A stretch of DNA of 10,825 nucleotides from Candidatus Nanohaloarchaea archaeon (lineage in GTDB: Archaea > EX4484-52 > GLR71), in contig DAOVHT010000033.1 of assembly GCA_030671745.1 (NCBI GenBank), forward strand, positions 1 through 10,825, given 5' to 3'. A program made the translations under genes and the position numbers. The notes beneath the pieces were generated by a model. That model was not told where the DNA came from. It ran no database searches and was given only the letters and a program-made list of their open reading frames with translations. Shown piece by piece: positions 1 to 6,226 of this stretch; position 1 is the first letter of the stretch, and each line of letters begins with the position of its first letter.

Positions 1-109
1 AAATCAGAAAAATAAAAGGTATTTAATTGAAACTTGTAGTAAAAGTATTTTATGTTCCTAATTTAAATTATCAAAAGAAACAATAAATACATCAATTTAG
101 GTTTTTTCT
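1..109. other. AT-rich intergenic stretch, no gene seen
   Basis: This stretch lies beyond the 3' end of the minus-strand Nudix gene. I see no coding signal, RNA gene or repeat in it. Read on the minus strand, positions 73-80 give TTTCTTTT about 30 bases after the Nudix stop codon, a possible weak archaeal T-run terminator. The stretch is too short and too AT-rich to say more. Confidence 0.4.
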
Positions 110-688
110 TTATTGCATGATGAACTTCAATATGTTCGCCACAGTCCTGTCCTCTTTAAAAGATCCGTCAAGGCACAACCTTTTTACATCATCAAGACTC
201 ATCCATTCAAAAGTGATGTTCTCTCCTTCTTCAAGCATCTGCCCATCAAGACTTTCATGGAATTCGTCGACAATAAAATAATAGAGATCCCATCTGACAG
301 TAGGTCCACCAGTACCTGAAGTGGCAAAATATCTTATCTTATCAACAACAAGACCCGTCTCTTCAAGAACCTCTTTTTTGGCAGCATCCAAAGCATGATC
401 AAGCATATCTTTTCCACTTTCAATAGCAGTCCTGTATTCTTTAAGGGAATCAAACACTTTTCCGCCTGCAAGCCTGAAATCCCATCCATCTATCTCTGTC
501 CTGTACTCTTTTGTTATGAGCATCCTGTTTCCGTTAACAATCATCACGCGTACGCCAGGCGATCTTATTGCCTGCTCATATATTTTTGTATTTTCACCGA
601 TCTGCATCTTTTGGTGTACTACTTCAATGATATTGCCTGAATATTTTACTTCAGGAGAGCCGACAGGTTTTGGCAGATTATATTCCAT
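110..688 (-). CDS. Nudix-family hydrolase (ADP-ribose/NDP-sugar pyrophosphatase-like)
   Basis: Nudix proteins hydrolyse a nucleoside diphosphate linked to another group, using Mg2+ bound by the Nudix helix. The core REUxEExGU part is clear as KEVLEETGL, with Lys for the usual Arg and the EE pair intact. The box is stretched: between the GG of LAGGK and KE there are about 15 more residues than in the canonical box, so the first conserved Glu is not obvious (an Asp is nearest). I chose the ATG at 686-688 (192 aa). A TATA box (minus strand, 710-717) lies about 26 bp upstream, as for a leaderless transcript, and the longer start at 730 (206 aa) has no ribosome-binding site. The extra 14 residues of the long form (MKNKIYKKYSIIRD) would be encoded through the TATA box. 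Substrate unknown. A decayed partial copy is at 7137-7262. Confidence 0.8.
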   Translation of the reverse strand: MEYNLPKPVGSPEVKYSGNIIEVVHQKMQIGENTKIYEQAIRSPGVRVMIVNGNRMLITKEYRTEIDGWDFRLAGGKVFDSLKEYRTAIESGKDMLDHALDAAKKEVLEETGLVVDKIRYFATSGTGGPTVRWDLYYFIVDEFHESLDGQMLEEGENITFEWMSLDDVKRLCLDGSFKEDRTVANILKFIMQ

Positions 689-709
689 ATCTCTGATTAT
701 GCTGTATTT

Positions 710-717
710 TTTATATA
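710..717 (-). promoter_or_regulatory. TATA box for the Nudix gene
   Basis: On the minus strand the sequence reads TATATAAA followed by an A-run. Its centre is about 26 bp before the ATG at 688, the spacing expected when transcription starts at or next to the start codon. It lies inside the longer annotated-style reading frame starting at 730, which is why I prefer the shorter start. No BRE was scored. Confidence 0.45.
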
Positions 718-807
718 TCTTGTTTTTCATGCCACAAGATTATTCAACCTAAAAAAGAGTTATCGGCTGGATATTTTCATAAGGAAGGATCCATGAAATG
801 AACTGAT

Positions 808-1068
808 TCATTCTTTATTCAATATACGTCTGGTGACACAGACCATCCATTTCCAATGCAGGGCCAGATGGATAAGAACTAGCAGGCTCATGATAAGACC
901 GCTCATATCATGCAGTGTCGAGATGTTATGCACATGCAATACTTGGTATGCCGAAACACCTATGACCTTTATTATTCCCGGCCACTTGATCATTCCTGTT
1001 ATGAAACAGATAAAAAATGATATTGCCAACCCGACATCTATCAGATAATTTAACATTGTCTTATCCAT
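808..1068 (-). CDS. DUF4405-type small membrane protein, cytochrome b-like
   Basis: A small integral membrane protein of 86 aa with about three hydrophobic segments: one near the N terminus (LIDVGLAISFFICFITGMI), one near IIKVIGVSAY, and one near GLIMSLLVLIHLAL. Histidines sit in LHVHN, LHDMSG and IHLALHWKW. The LHDxSG and HxxxHWKW patterns are typical of the DUF4405 family, whose members resemble the haem-bearing core of b-type cytochromes. Haem binding is inferred from the paired histidines. I chose the ATG at 1066-1068 because GGTG lies 6 bases upstream; a GTG at 1077 would add three residues and overlap the preceding lipoprotein gene. Either start overlaps or abuts the stop of that gene (1070-1072), so the two are almost certainly co-transcribed and translationally coupled. 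Likely role: membrane electron transfer with the lipoprotein as partner. Confidence 0.7.
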   Translation of the reverse strand: MDKTMLNYLIDVGLAISFFICFITGMIKWPGIIKVIGVSAYQVLHVHNISTLHDMSGLIMSLLVLIHLALHWKWMVCVTRRILNKE

Positions 1069-1069
1069 T

Positions 1070-1381
1070 TTATGCACCTTGCTGTTTGATCTCTTCAGCC
1101 ATATCTTTTATTAGTGCGGGTGAGAATGAATATTCATCTCTGATATCTTCCAGGACCGTATCGACCGTATAATTTCCATCTAGATCAAATTCAGTCATTA
1201 TCCTTGTCAGAAGGACTTCAGGATCAATCTCCCACAGCTCTGCGACATCTTGCACGGTCAAGAATTTCATATCCTTGCCTTCGATCTCAACCGAATGTTC
1301 GTCATCATGCTCGTGTTCAGCAGTACATCCGCTGATTGCGACCAGAATGAATAGGCATACAAATAACATTATTTTTTTCAT
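1070..1381 (-). CDS. Putative lipoprotein with acidic/histidine-rich segment
   Basis: A 103-aa secreted protein. Residues 1-18 form a signal peptide (MKK, then a hydrophobic core) ending in the lipobox ISGC, so Cys19 is the probable lipid-anchored residue. It is followed by TAEHEHDDEHSVE, rich in His, Asp and Glu and likely to bind divalent metal. The rest is soluble and helical, with a segment around residues 42-58 (TVQDVAELWEIDPEVLL) of the 'helix, then [LI]D or SP, then helix' type, echoed around residues 74-95. I do not recognise the family. A ribosome-binding site AAGGAG (minus strand, 1390-1395) precedes the ATG by 9 bases, and a repeat-rich operator-like element lies at 1427-1452. The gene leads a two-gene unit with the DUF4405 membrane protein, so an extracytoplasmic partner of a small cytochrome is a reasonable inference. 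Confidence 0.7.
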   Translation of the reverse strand: MKKIMLFVCLFILVAISGCTAEHEHDDEHSVEIEGKDMKFLTVQDVAELWEIDPEVLLTRIMTEFDLDGNYTVDTVLEDIRDEYSFSPALIKDMAEEIKQQGA

Positions 1382-1426
1382 TTTATCTACTCCTTACTGA
1401 AATATTCTGTTTTGATATACAGTATC

Positions 1427-1452
1427 ATATGGTTGAAACCATATATATGGTT
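1427..1452. repeat. Triple 8-bp repeat / overlapping palindromes upstream of lipoprotein gene
   Basis: The 8-mer ATATGGTT occurs at 1427-1434, inverted at 1437-1444, and again direct at 1445-1452. This creates two overlapping palindromes, ATATGGTT-GA-AACCATAT and the perfect 18-bp AAACCATATATATGGTTT (1436-1453). On the minus strand the AT core of the second could also act as the TATA box of the lipoprotein gene, since it lies about 64 bp before its ATG and the leader would contain the AAGGAG site. An operator overlapping the promoter is the simplest reading. It lies 40 bp beyond the 3' end of the ZIP gene, so a role in 3'-end formation of that transcript is the alternative. Confidence 0.5.
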
Positions 1453-1492
1453 TTCTGAAACTATCATGATTATGTTTGGGATAAGACTATTA

Positions 1493-2236
1493 TTAACCGC
1501 TCACGACAAATTTAACTGCGTACATGATGAGGATACCTATCACAAAAACTGAAAAGTTAAGCAACGATTTTTTTATGGCATCATCTTTCTTGATCTCGGG
1601 TATCAGGTCTGACGCAGATATATATATGAAACCGCCTGCTGCAAATGGCAACAGGACCAGCAAAGAAATTTCGATGTAGCTTGCAAGAAAATAGCCGAAG
1701 ATTCCACCAAGGATTGACGTCAGCGCAGTTATGAAATTAAATGCCAATGCTTTGCTCTTTTTGAATCCTCCATAGATGAGGACACCGAAATCACCGATCT
1801 CTTGCGGGATCTCATGCAGTATGATTGCGAATGTAGTAACGATACCTAAATGTATGTCTGTGATGAAACTGGCAGCAATTATCAGTCCGTCAATGAAATT
1901 GTGTGCCGCATCACCAAAAAGGTTCATGTATGCGAATGTATGTACTGTGCATTTATGTTTATGGCAATGGTGCCAGTGAAGTATCTTCTCGATCATGAAG
2001 AAAAACCCAAAACCGACCAACACATAACAGCAGACATCATATATCGCAATGCTTTGTGCAGCCTCAGGAATCAGATGCAGGAATGCACCCCCCATCAATG
2101 CTCCTGCCGATAATGCCACAAGATACGACAATATCTTTTCAAGCAATCTATCCTTCATTGAAAGTGTGATGATGCCTATAAGTGATAGGAGACTCACGAA
2201 AAAAGTGCTTGCCATGATCCAGAATAGAACATTCAT
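1493..2236 (-). CDS. ZIP-family divalent metal (zinc) transporter
   Basis: A 247-aa polytopic membrane protein of the ZIP (ZRT/IRT-like) family, which moves Zn2+, Fe2+ or related ions into the cytoplasm. The two metal-site helices are clear: HNFIDGLII (H112, N113, D116) and HEIPQEIGDF (H141, E142, E146). About eight hydrophobic segments are visible, and length is normal for prokaryotic members. Between the third and fourth segments lies the loop HWHHCHKHKC (residues 88-96 region), rich in His and Cys, as in many ZIPs where such a loop senses or delivers metal. The start is the ATG at 2234-2236, with GGTGA at 2241-2245 on the minus strand just upstream. It is divergent from the DUF134 operon across a 115-bp region. 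Metal specificity cannot be read from sequence; zinc is the default. Confidence 0.88.
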   Translation of the reverse strand: MNVLFWIMASTFFVSLLSLIGIITLSMKDRLLEKILSYLVALSAGALMGGAFLHLIPEAAQSIAIYDVCCYVLVGFGFFFMIEKILHWHHCHKHKCTVHTFAYMNLFGDAAHNFIDGLIIAASFITDIHLGIVTTFAIILHEIPQEIGDFGVLIYGGFKKSKALAFNFITALTSILGGIFGYFLASYIEISLLVLLPFAAGGFIYISASDLIPEIKKDDAIKKSLLNFSVFVIGILIMYAVKFVVSG

Positions 2237-2277
2237 TTACTCACCGTTCAGATACTTATTATATTCTTGTTTCCCTG

Positions 2278-2286
2278 CTATATATC
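2278..2286 (-). promoter_or_regulatory. Possible TATA box for the ZIP gene
   Basis: The minus strand reads GATATATAG here, about 46 bp before the ZIP start codon. Transcription would begin about 20 bases before the ATG, leaving room for the GGTGA ribosome-binding site at 2241-2245. Other AT-rich stretches nearby could serve instead. Confidence 0.3.
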
Positions 2287-2319
2287 TTTCTATCAGGTTT
2301 TTAGTGGTCTATAGAAACA

Positions 2320-2351
2320 TTTATATAATTAGTTATGCATAATAATGCATT
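2320..2351 (+). promoter_or_regulatory. Leaderless promoter with paired ATGCAT motif before the DUF134 operon
   Basis: TTTATATAA at 2320-2328 is a good archaeal TATA box. Its centre is 28 bp before the ATG at 2352, so the transcript probably starts at or within a few bases of the start codon; no ribosome-binding site is present. Between the box and the ATG lie two copies of the self-complementary hexamer ATGCAT at 2335-2340 and 2345-2350, exactly 10 bp apart and so on the same face of the helix. A dimeric repressor there would block the start of transcription. Autoregulation by the DUF134 product is a plausible inference. Confidence 0.55.
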
Positions 2352-2828
2352 ATGGCACGACCTAGAAAGATAAGATCTGTAAATTTTGAACCTGAAGTGA
2401 CATATTTCAAACCGCGGGCCGTACCCTTGAGTCAGCTTGATGAAGTTGAATTGACATTTGATGAATTAGAGACATTACGTCTATCACATATAAAAAAGTT
2501 AGGCCAGACCGATGCTGCCATGAAGATGGAGATTCATCAGTCGACTTTTCAGAGAACATTGGCTCGGGCAAGAGAGAAGATAACCGATGCCCTGGTCAAT
2601 GGCAAGGCAATAAAGATTAATGGTGGTGACTATAAGATGCCAGATAAAGATGGGACCGGACCGAGGGGTCAAGGTCGTGGAAGAGGACGTATGGATGATA
2701 ATTTATCTGCAGGACCTGACGGTATCTGCAGATGTCTGGGATGCGGACATGAACAGCCGCACGTAAGAGGACAGCAATGCAATCAGATTAAGTGTCCAAA
2801 ATGCGACACTCTGATGACAAGAGAATAA
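2352..2828 (+). CDS. DUF134 family DNA-binding protein with C-terminal zinc ribbon
   Basis: The N-terminal part opens with MARPRK and continues with FEPEVTYFKP, a PL..L..V.LT.DELE.LRL stretch, a helix-turn-helix (about residues 49-77, GQTDAAMKMEIHQSTFQRTL) and ALVNGKAIKINGG; together these are diagnostic for DUF134. The HTH resembles sigma-factor region 4, and family members are thought to be transcription regulators. A flexible Gly/Arg linker (about 101-113) leads to a C-terminal zinc-ribbon-like domain with C126, C128, C131, C143, C148 and C151, containing CLGC and CPKC knuckles. Length 158 aa. It is the first gene of the operon, 35 bp before the NifX-like gene, and has a leaderless promoter with a paired ATGCAT motif. 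DUF134 genes commonly neighbour NifX-like and ferredoxin-MinD genes, so it probably regulates this operon; that is inference. Confidence 0.88.
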   Translation: MARPRKIRSVNFEPEVTYFKPRAVPLSQLDEVELTFDELETLRLSHIKKLGQTDAAMKMEIHQSTFQRTLARAREKITDALVNGKAIKINGGDYKMPDKDGTGPRGQGRGRGRMDDNLSAGPDGICRCLGCGHEQPHVRGQQCNQIKCPKCDTLMTRE

Positions 2829-2863
2829 TAGGTAAGATACAGGATATTTGAGGGTGAACTGAT

Positions 2864-3598
2864 ATGAAATTAGCGATAAGTGCAGAAGACAATACGATTG
2901 AAAGTCTGATTGATCAACGTTTCGGGAGATGTAAATATTTCTTGATCGTCGAATTAGCGGATGATGGAATAAAAGAAGTTACGGCCATGGAGAATGAAGG
3001 CGCATTGCAGGGTCATGGTGCAGGGCTTAAGGCCGCACAGCAGATGGGTGATCTGGATGTTGATGCAATCATTACTGGCAGTCTCGGTCCTAATTCTACA
3101 GCCGTCCTTGAAAAATTAGGGATACGTGCATTCCAGGCCTCAGGGATAGCAAAGGATGCAGTGACCAAGTTCATAAGGGGTGAATTAGGACAGATAGATG
3201 ACGTAGCACAGTCCCATCCAAAGACGGATGATGTTGCCGAAACAGAAGGTGAAAGGATATTCTTTCCTTTACTGGACAACAATGGACTTGATTCAAAGAT
3301 AAGCCAACATTTTGGTCACGCTCCATTTTTCGGATTGTATGATGTAGAAAAAAAGGAATTGAAGATCATTGAAAATACTTTGGATCACACTGACCCGGAT
3401 AGATCACCGATTGACCAGATTCAGGACGCAGTCGACCCGACCACAATATTCGCAAGAGGGATCGGGGATAGAGCGATCGGGATAATTGCTAAGAAATGCC
3501 TATCTCTGAAGACTGGAGATTATGCAACCATAAAGGATGCCATCGGCAATCTGGACAGATTAGAGGACCTGACTGATGGTTGCGGTCACGAACATTAG
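2864..3598 (+). CDS. Tandem NifX/NifB-like (dinitrogenase FeMo-cofactor biosynthesis fold) protein
   Basis: Two copies of the small RNase H-like domain seen in NifX, NifY and the NifB C terminus are fused in 244 aa. Domain 1 (about 1-115) has IDQRFGRCKYFLIVEL, GHGAG and ITGSLGPNS. Domain 2 (about 131-235) has ISQHFGHAPFFGLYDV, a degenerate central part, and RGIGDRAIGIIAKK. Such domains can bind iron-sulfur or iron-molybdenum cofactor precursors in nitrogen fixation, but stand-alone versions occur widely in organisms without nitrogenase and their role is unknown. No nif structural gene is visible here. Possible ligands are Cys23 in domain 1, His149/His152 in domain 2, and the C-terminal tail CGHEH. 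The start is supported by GGGTGA at 2852-2857. It is most likely a cofactor or Fe-S carrier working with the two ferredoxin-ATPases downstream. Confidence 0.85.
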   Translation: MKLAISAEDNTIESLIDQRFGRCKYFLIVELADDGIKEVTAMENEGALQGHGAGLKAAQQMGDLDVDAIITGSLGPNSTAVLEKLGIRAFQASGIAKDAVTKFIRGELGQIDDVAQSHPKTDDVAETEGERIFFPLLDNNGLDSKISQHFGHAPFFGLYDVEKKELKIIENTLDHTDPDRSPIDQIQDAVDPTTIFARGIGDRAIGIIAKKCLSLKTGDYATIKDAIGNLDRLEDLTDGCGHEH

Positions 3599-3611
3599 GA
3601 TGTGAAAACAG

Positions 3612-4961
3612 ATGTGGGATAAGATATCTTTCTTGCAGAAAAATCTTGTGCACAGCATACCTATCTTTATGGTGTTGGGCATAATCTTTGGATATTTTTA
3701 CGATTCCACATCTTTAAACATACTAATCATGCCGTTAACATTCCTGATGGTATATCCGATGATGGTGAACCTGCAGATAAGAAAAGTTTTTGCAGAAGGT
3801 GACGGCAGAGTCCAGATCGTGACTCAACTGATCAATTTTGCCATAATCCCATTTATTGCATTCGGTATCGGCAGATTATTCTTTGCAGACATGCCACTTA
3901 TCGCATTAGGCCTGCTTCTTGCAGCACTGCTCCCCACAAGTGGTATGACTATATCCTGGACCGGTTTTGCGAAAGGGAATCTGAATGCAGCAATCAAGAT
4001 GACAGTGATCGGATTGATTCTAGGGTCATTGGCAACACCATTATATGCAAGATGGCTTATGGGCACAGTCATTGAGATCCCACTTGCGGCAATCTTCAGA
4101 CAGATTGCCTTGATTGTATTCTTACCGATGATTGCAGGATACGCAACGCAACGGTTTATTATCTTCAGATATGGCGCGGCTAAATATCACAAAGACATCA
4201 AACAAAGGTTTCCTATGCTCTCAACTTTAGGCGTATTGGGTATCGTGTTTGTTGCCATGGCTTTAAAATCCCAGACAATCATAGCTCAGCCAACCATGTT
4301 GATATCGCTCATAGTTCCGTTGATATTACTTTACGGGATTAATTTTACGCTTAGCACAGTGATCGGCAAATATTTCTTTTCAAGGGCTGACGGGATCGCT
4401 TTAGTCTATGGTACTGTGATGCGGAACCTATCCATCGCTTTGGCTATTGCAATGACCGTGTTTGGCCCGCAAGGATCCGATATCGCACTGATAATTGCAT
4501 TGGCATACATAATCCAGGTCCAAGCGGCTGCATGGTATGTCAAGTTTACAGATAGGATATTCGGGAAAGCACCCGAAGACACTGCAGAAGATATTATGGA
4601 AGAGGGATTCTTTGCATTGCACAATGATTCAACATTGAAAGCTGCAATAAACCTTCTCGATGAAGAACACATACATTCAATCGTTGTATTGGATGACAAA
4701 GAGAAACCTCAAGGATTGCTGACAACTGAGATGATAACTGATCTGTTGTCTGATGGAAAACTTGTATCTAAAAAATTGAGTTCCATAGAGTTGATGCCGA
4801 TAGTCCAGCTTAAGGGTTCTGTACCGATAAAGACAGTTCTTAAGACCATGAAAAAGACGCACGGATACAAAGTGCTCATTACGGATAAGGATGGTAATAT
4901 TGAAGGTGTGATCACAGAGTCAGATATAATCAATAGGTATGCAAAGGTGAAATTAAGATGA
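3612..4961 (+). CDS. BASS/ACR3-like permease with C-terminal CBS-domain pair
   Basis: A 449-aa protein with about ten transmembrane segments (residues 14-312) and a cytoplasmic CBS pair (about 328-445; LITDKDGNIEGVITESDI is a typical second CBS). The membrane part resembles the bile acid:Na+ symporter / ACR3 superfamily: LLPTSGMTISWTGFAKGN aligns with the ACR3 PC(T/I)AMV..W..LAKGN helix, and MRNLSIALAIAMTVFG aligns with its S.NNFELAIAVAI.LFG helix. The conserved Cys of ACR3 is Thr109 here and the conserved Glu is Ser274; both are needed in characterised arsenite exporters. The whole protein has no Cys. Arsenite export by the known mechanism is therefore unlikely. CBS pairs usually bind adenine nucleotides and could gate transport. 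The gene starts 13 bp after the NifX-like gene and overlaps DUF302 by ATGA. The substrate, perhaps an organic or inorganic anion, is unknown. Confidence 0.8.
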   Translation: MWDKISFLQKNLVHSIPIFMVLGIIFGYFYDSTSLNILIMPLTFLMVYPMMVNLQIRKVFAEGDGRVQIVTQLINFAIIPFIAFGIGRLFFADMPLIALGLLLAALLPTSGMTISWTGFAKGNLNAAIKMTVIGLILGSLATPLYARWLMGTVIEIPLAAIFRQIALIVFLPMIAGYATQRFIIFRYGAAKYHKDIKQRFPMLSTLGVLGIVFVAMALKSQTIIAQPTMLISLIVPLILLYGINFTLSTVIGKYFFSRADGIALVYGTVMRNLSIALAIAMTVFGPQGSDIALIIALAYIIQVQAAAWYVKFTDRIFGKAPEDTAEDIMEEGFFALHNDSTLKAAINLLDEEHIHSIVVLDDKEKPQGLLTTEMITDLLSDGKLVSKKLSSIELMPIVQLKGSVPIKTVLKTMKKTHGYKVLITDKDGNIEGVITESDIINRYAKVKLR

Positions 4962-5371
4962 GTCAAAGCGAAATATTTTTTAGGGAGACAGATAAGAGTG
5001 TAGAGGAAGTCGCTGATCGTATAAGGGTGTTAGCTGGCGATTTCGGTTTTATTATCAGATCTGATGCGGATATGGTGGAAGAGTACAAGACTCATGGTGT
5101 CAAGGTAAAGCCTGACATGGAATACCGTACAATCATGTTATGTATCCCGCAGAAAGCTTACAATAGCGTTAGCTCAGACAGTAGAAGGGCATCATTGATC
5201 ATGCCGAAACAGATAAGCATCTATAAGGACGGGACAACTAAAGGAACAGTGATATCCCATCTGATGATCGGTTCAGATTTTTTAAAGGAAGTCTTGCCGG
5301 ATGATGAGATGGTCCAGAAAAGCATCCCTGCGTCCTGCAGAAAGGTTGTTGATATGATAGGACAGATATGA
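4958..5371 (+). CDS. DUF302 domain protein
   Basis: A soluble 137-aa protein with no signal peptide or membrane segment. SVEEVADRIRVLAGDFGFII, then YRTIMLCIPQKAYNSVSSDSR and LIMPKQISIYKDGTTKGTVI follow the order of the DUF302 domain (a helix with 'GFg', a central strand ending at a 'kAy.al..d...g.lmP' stretch, and the 'vy.d..g.t.V' strand). The position often occupied by PCN is MPKQ here. Cys62 and Cys127 are the only cysteines. The function of DUF302 is not established, though members occur near sulfur-metabolism and metal-related genes. Its ATG overlaps the stop of the permease gene (ATGA), with GGTGA at 4946-4950 as ribosome-binding site, so its amount is coupled to the permease. A cytoplasmic partner of the permease or its CBS domain is a fair inference. 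Confidence 0.65.
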   Translation: MSQSEIFFRETDKSVEEVADRIRVLAGDFGFIIRSDADMVEEYKTHGVKVKPDMEYRTIMLCIPQKAYNSVSSDSRRASLIMPKQISIYKDGTTKGTVISHLMIGSDFLKEVLPDDEMVQKSIPASCRKVVDMIGQI

Positions 5372-5389
5372 GCTGGATAGGATAATGGT

Positions 5390-6226
5390 ATGAAGATAAT
5401 AGGCATCACGGGAGGCAAAGGCGGGACAGGAAAATCAACGGTAGCGACAGCTCTTGCATACCAATTAGCAAAAGAGAACAGAGTTCTTTTGGTCGACGCA
5501 GATGTTGATTGCCCGGATGACCATCTGTTATTGGATATAGAAAGAAAATTTCATGGATCCGTTGAACAGAGAATCCCTAGTTGGGATCTGAAACGATGCA
5601 TAAGATGCGGTCTGTGCGGAGAGGTCTGCAAGACCAATGCGATCGTCTCTATCAGAGGGCAAGACCCGATATTCATGAGTCAGCAATGCAACGGTTGCGG
5701 CAGCTGCGTATTTAAGTGTCCGGTCAATGCGATCAGTTGGGACAGGAAAGTGATAGGGGATATATATACCGGAAAAAATAATGACATCAACCTCTTATCC
5801 GGCGAGTTGAAGACCAATGAACCTGTATCTGAATTTGTTGTAAACTCATTAAATAAGATAGTGGCTGATGAAAAGAACAATTATGATTTTGTGATCATAG
5901 ATACTGCTGCAGGAACCCATTGTCCTGTCATCGCAGCTTTAGAGATGTGCGATCATGTTATTGCCGTCACCGAACCGACGCCATTGGGGAAACATGACCT
6001 TGAAATAATTTTACAGCTCCTTAAGATATTGGACATAGAGTCAGACATTGTCTTAAACAGGTCCGACATAGGAAATAGAAAGCTGATATCAGAATTAGCA
6101 AAAAGATATGGGTTGGCAATAGTCTGCGAGATACCATATTCAAAAGATATAGCAGAAAACTACTCGAAAGGCAGACCGATAATCCATGAACAGATTTCCC
6201 ATCTACTGGAGGTGATCACAGAATGA
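5390..6226 (+). CDS. MinD/Mrp-family ATPase with inserted 2[4Fe-4S] ferredoxin domain (copy 1)
   Basis: A 278-aa P-loop ATPase of the deviant-Walker (MinD/ParA/NBP35) type. GGKGGTGKST (residues 8-17) holds the signature Lys10 and catalytic-loop Lys15; LLVDADVDCP is switch I and DFVIIDTAAG (Walker B, D171) is near the middle. Between them, residues about 68-118 form a bacterial-type ferredoxin with two full motifs: C70, C73, C76, C80 and C100, C103, C106, C110, the second followed by P. This is the family described as MinD-superfamily ATPases with an inserted ferredoxin domain (COG1149 type), usually found as adjacent pairs. The role is probably ATP-driven Fe-S or electron handling; the exact reaction is unknown. 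It lies 18 bp after the DUF302 gene and overlaps the second copy by ATGA. Confidence 0.9.
   Translation: MKIIGITGGKGGTGKSTVATALAYQLAKENRVLLVDADVDCPDDHLLLDIERKFHGSVEQRIPSWDLKRCIRCGLCGEVCKTNAIVSIRGQDPIFMSQQCNGCGSCVFKCPVNAISWDRKVIGDIYTGKNNDINLLSGELKTNEPVSEFVVNSLNKIVADEKNNYDFVIIDTAAGTHCPVIAALEMCDHVIAVTEPTPLGKHDLEIILQLLKILDIESDIVLNRSDIGNRKLISELAKRYGLAIVCEIPYSKDIAENYSKGRPIIHEQISHLLEVITE

Noticed and set aside
797..812. Inverted repeat AATGAA-CTGA-TTCATT at the end of the DUF4405 gene as a hairpin terminator.
   Set aside because: It has only 6 bp of AT-rich stem, overlaps the stop codon and has no T-run on the minus strand; archaeal termination does not rely on such hairpins.
3612..4961. Arsenic resistance operon based on the ACR3-like permease.
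   Set aside because: There is no arsR- or arsC-like gene beside it, and the Cys and Glu needed for arsenite transport are replaced.
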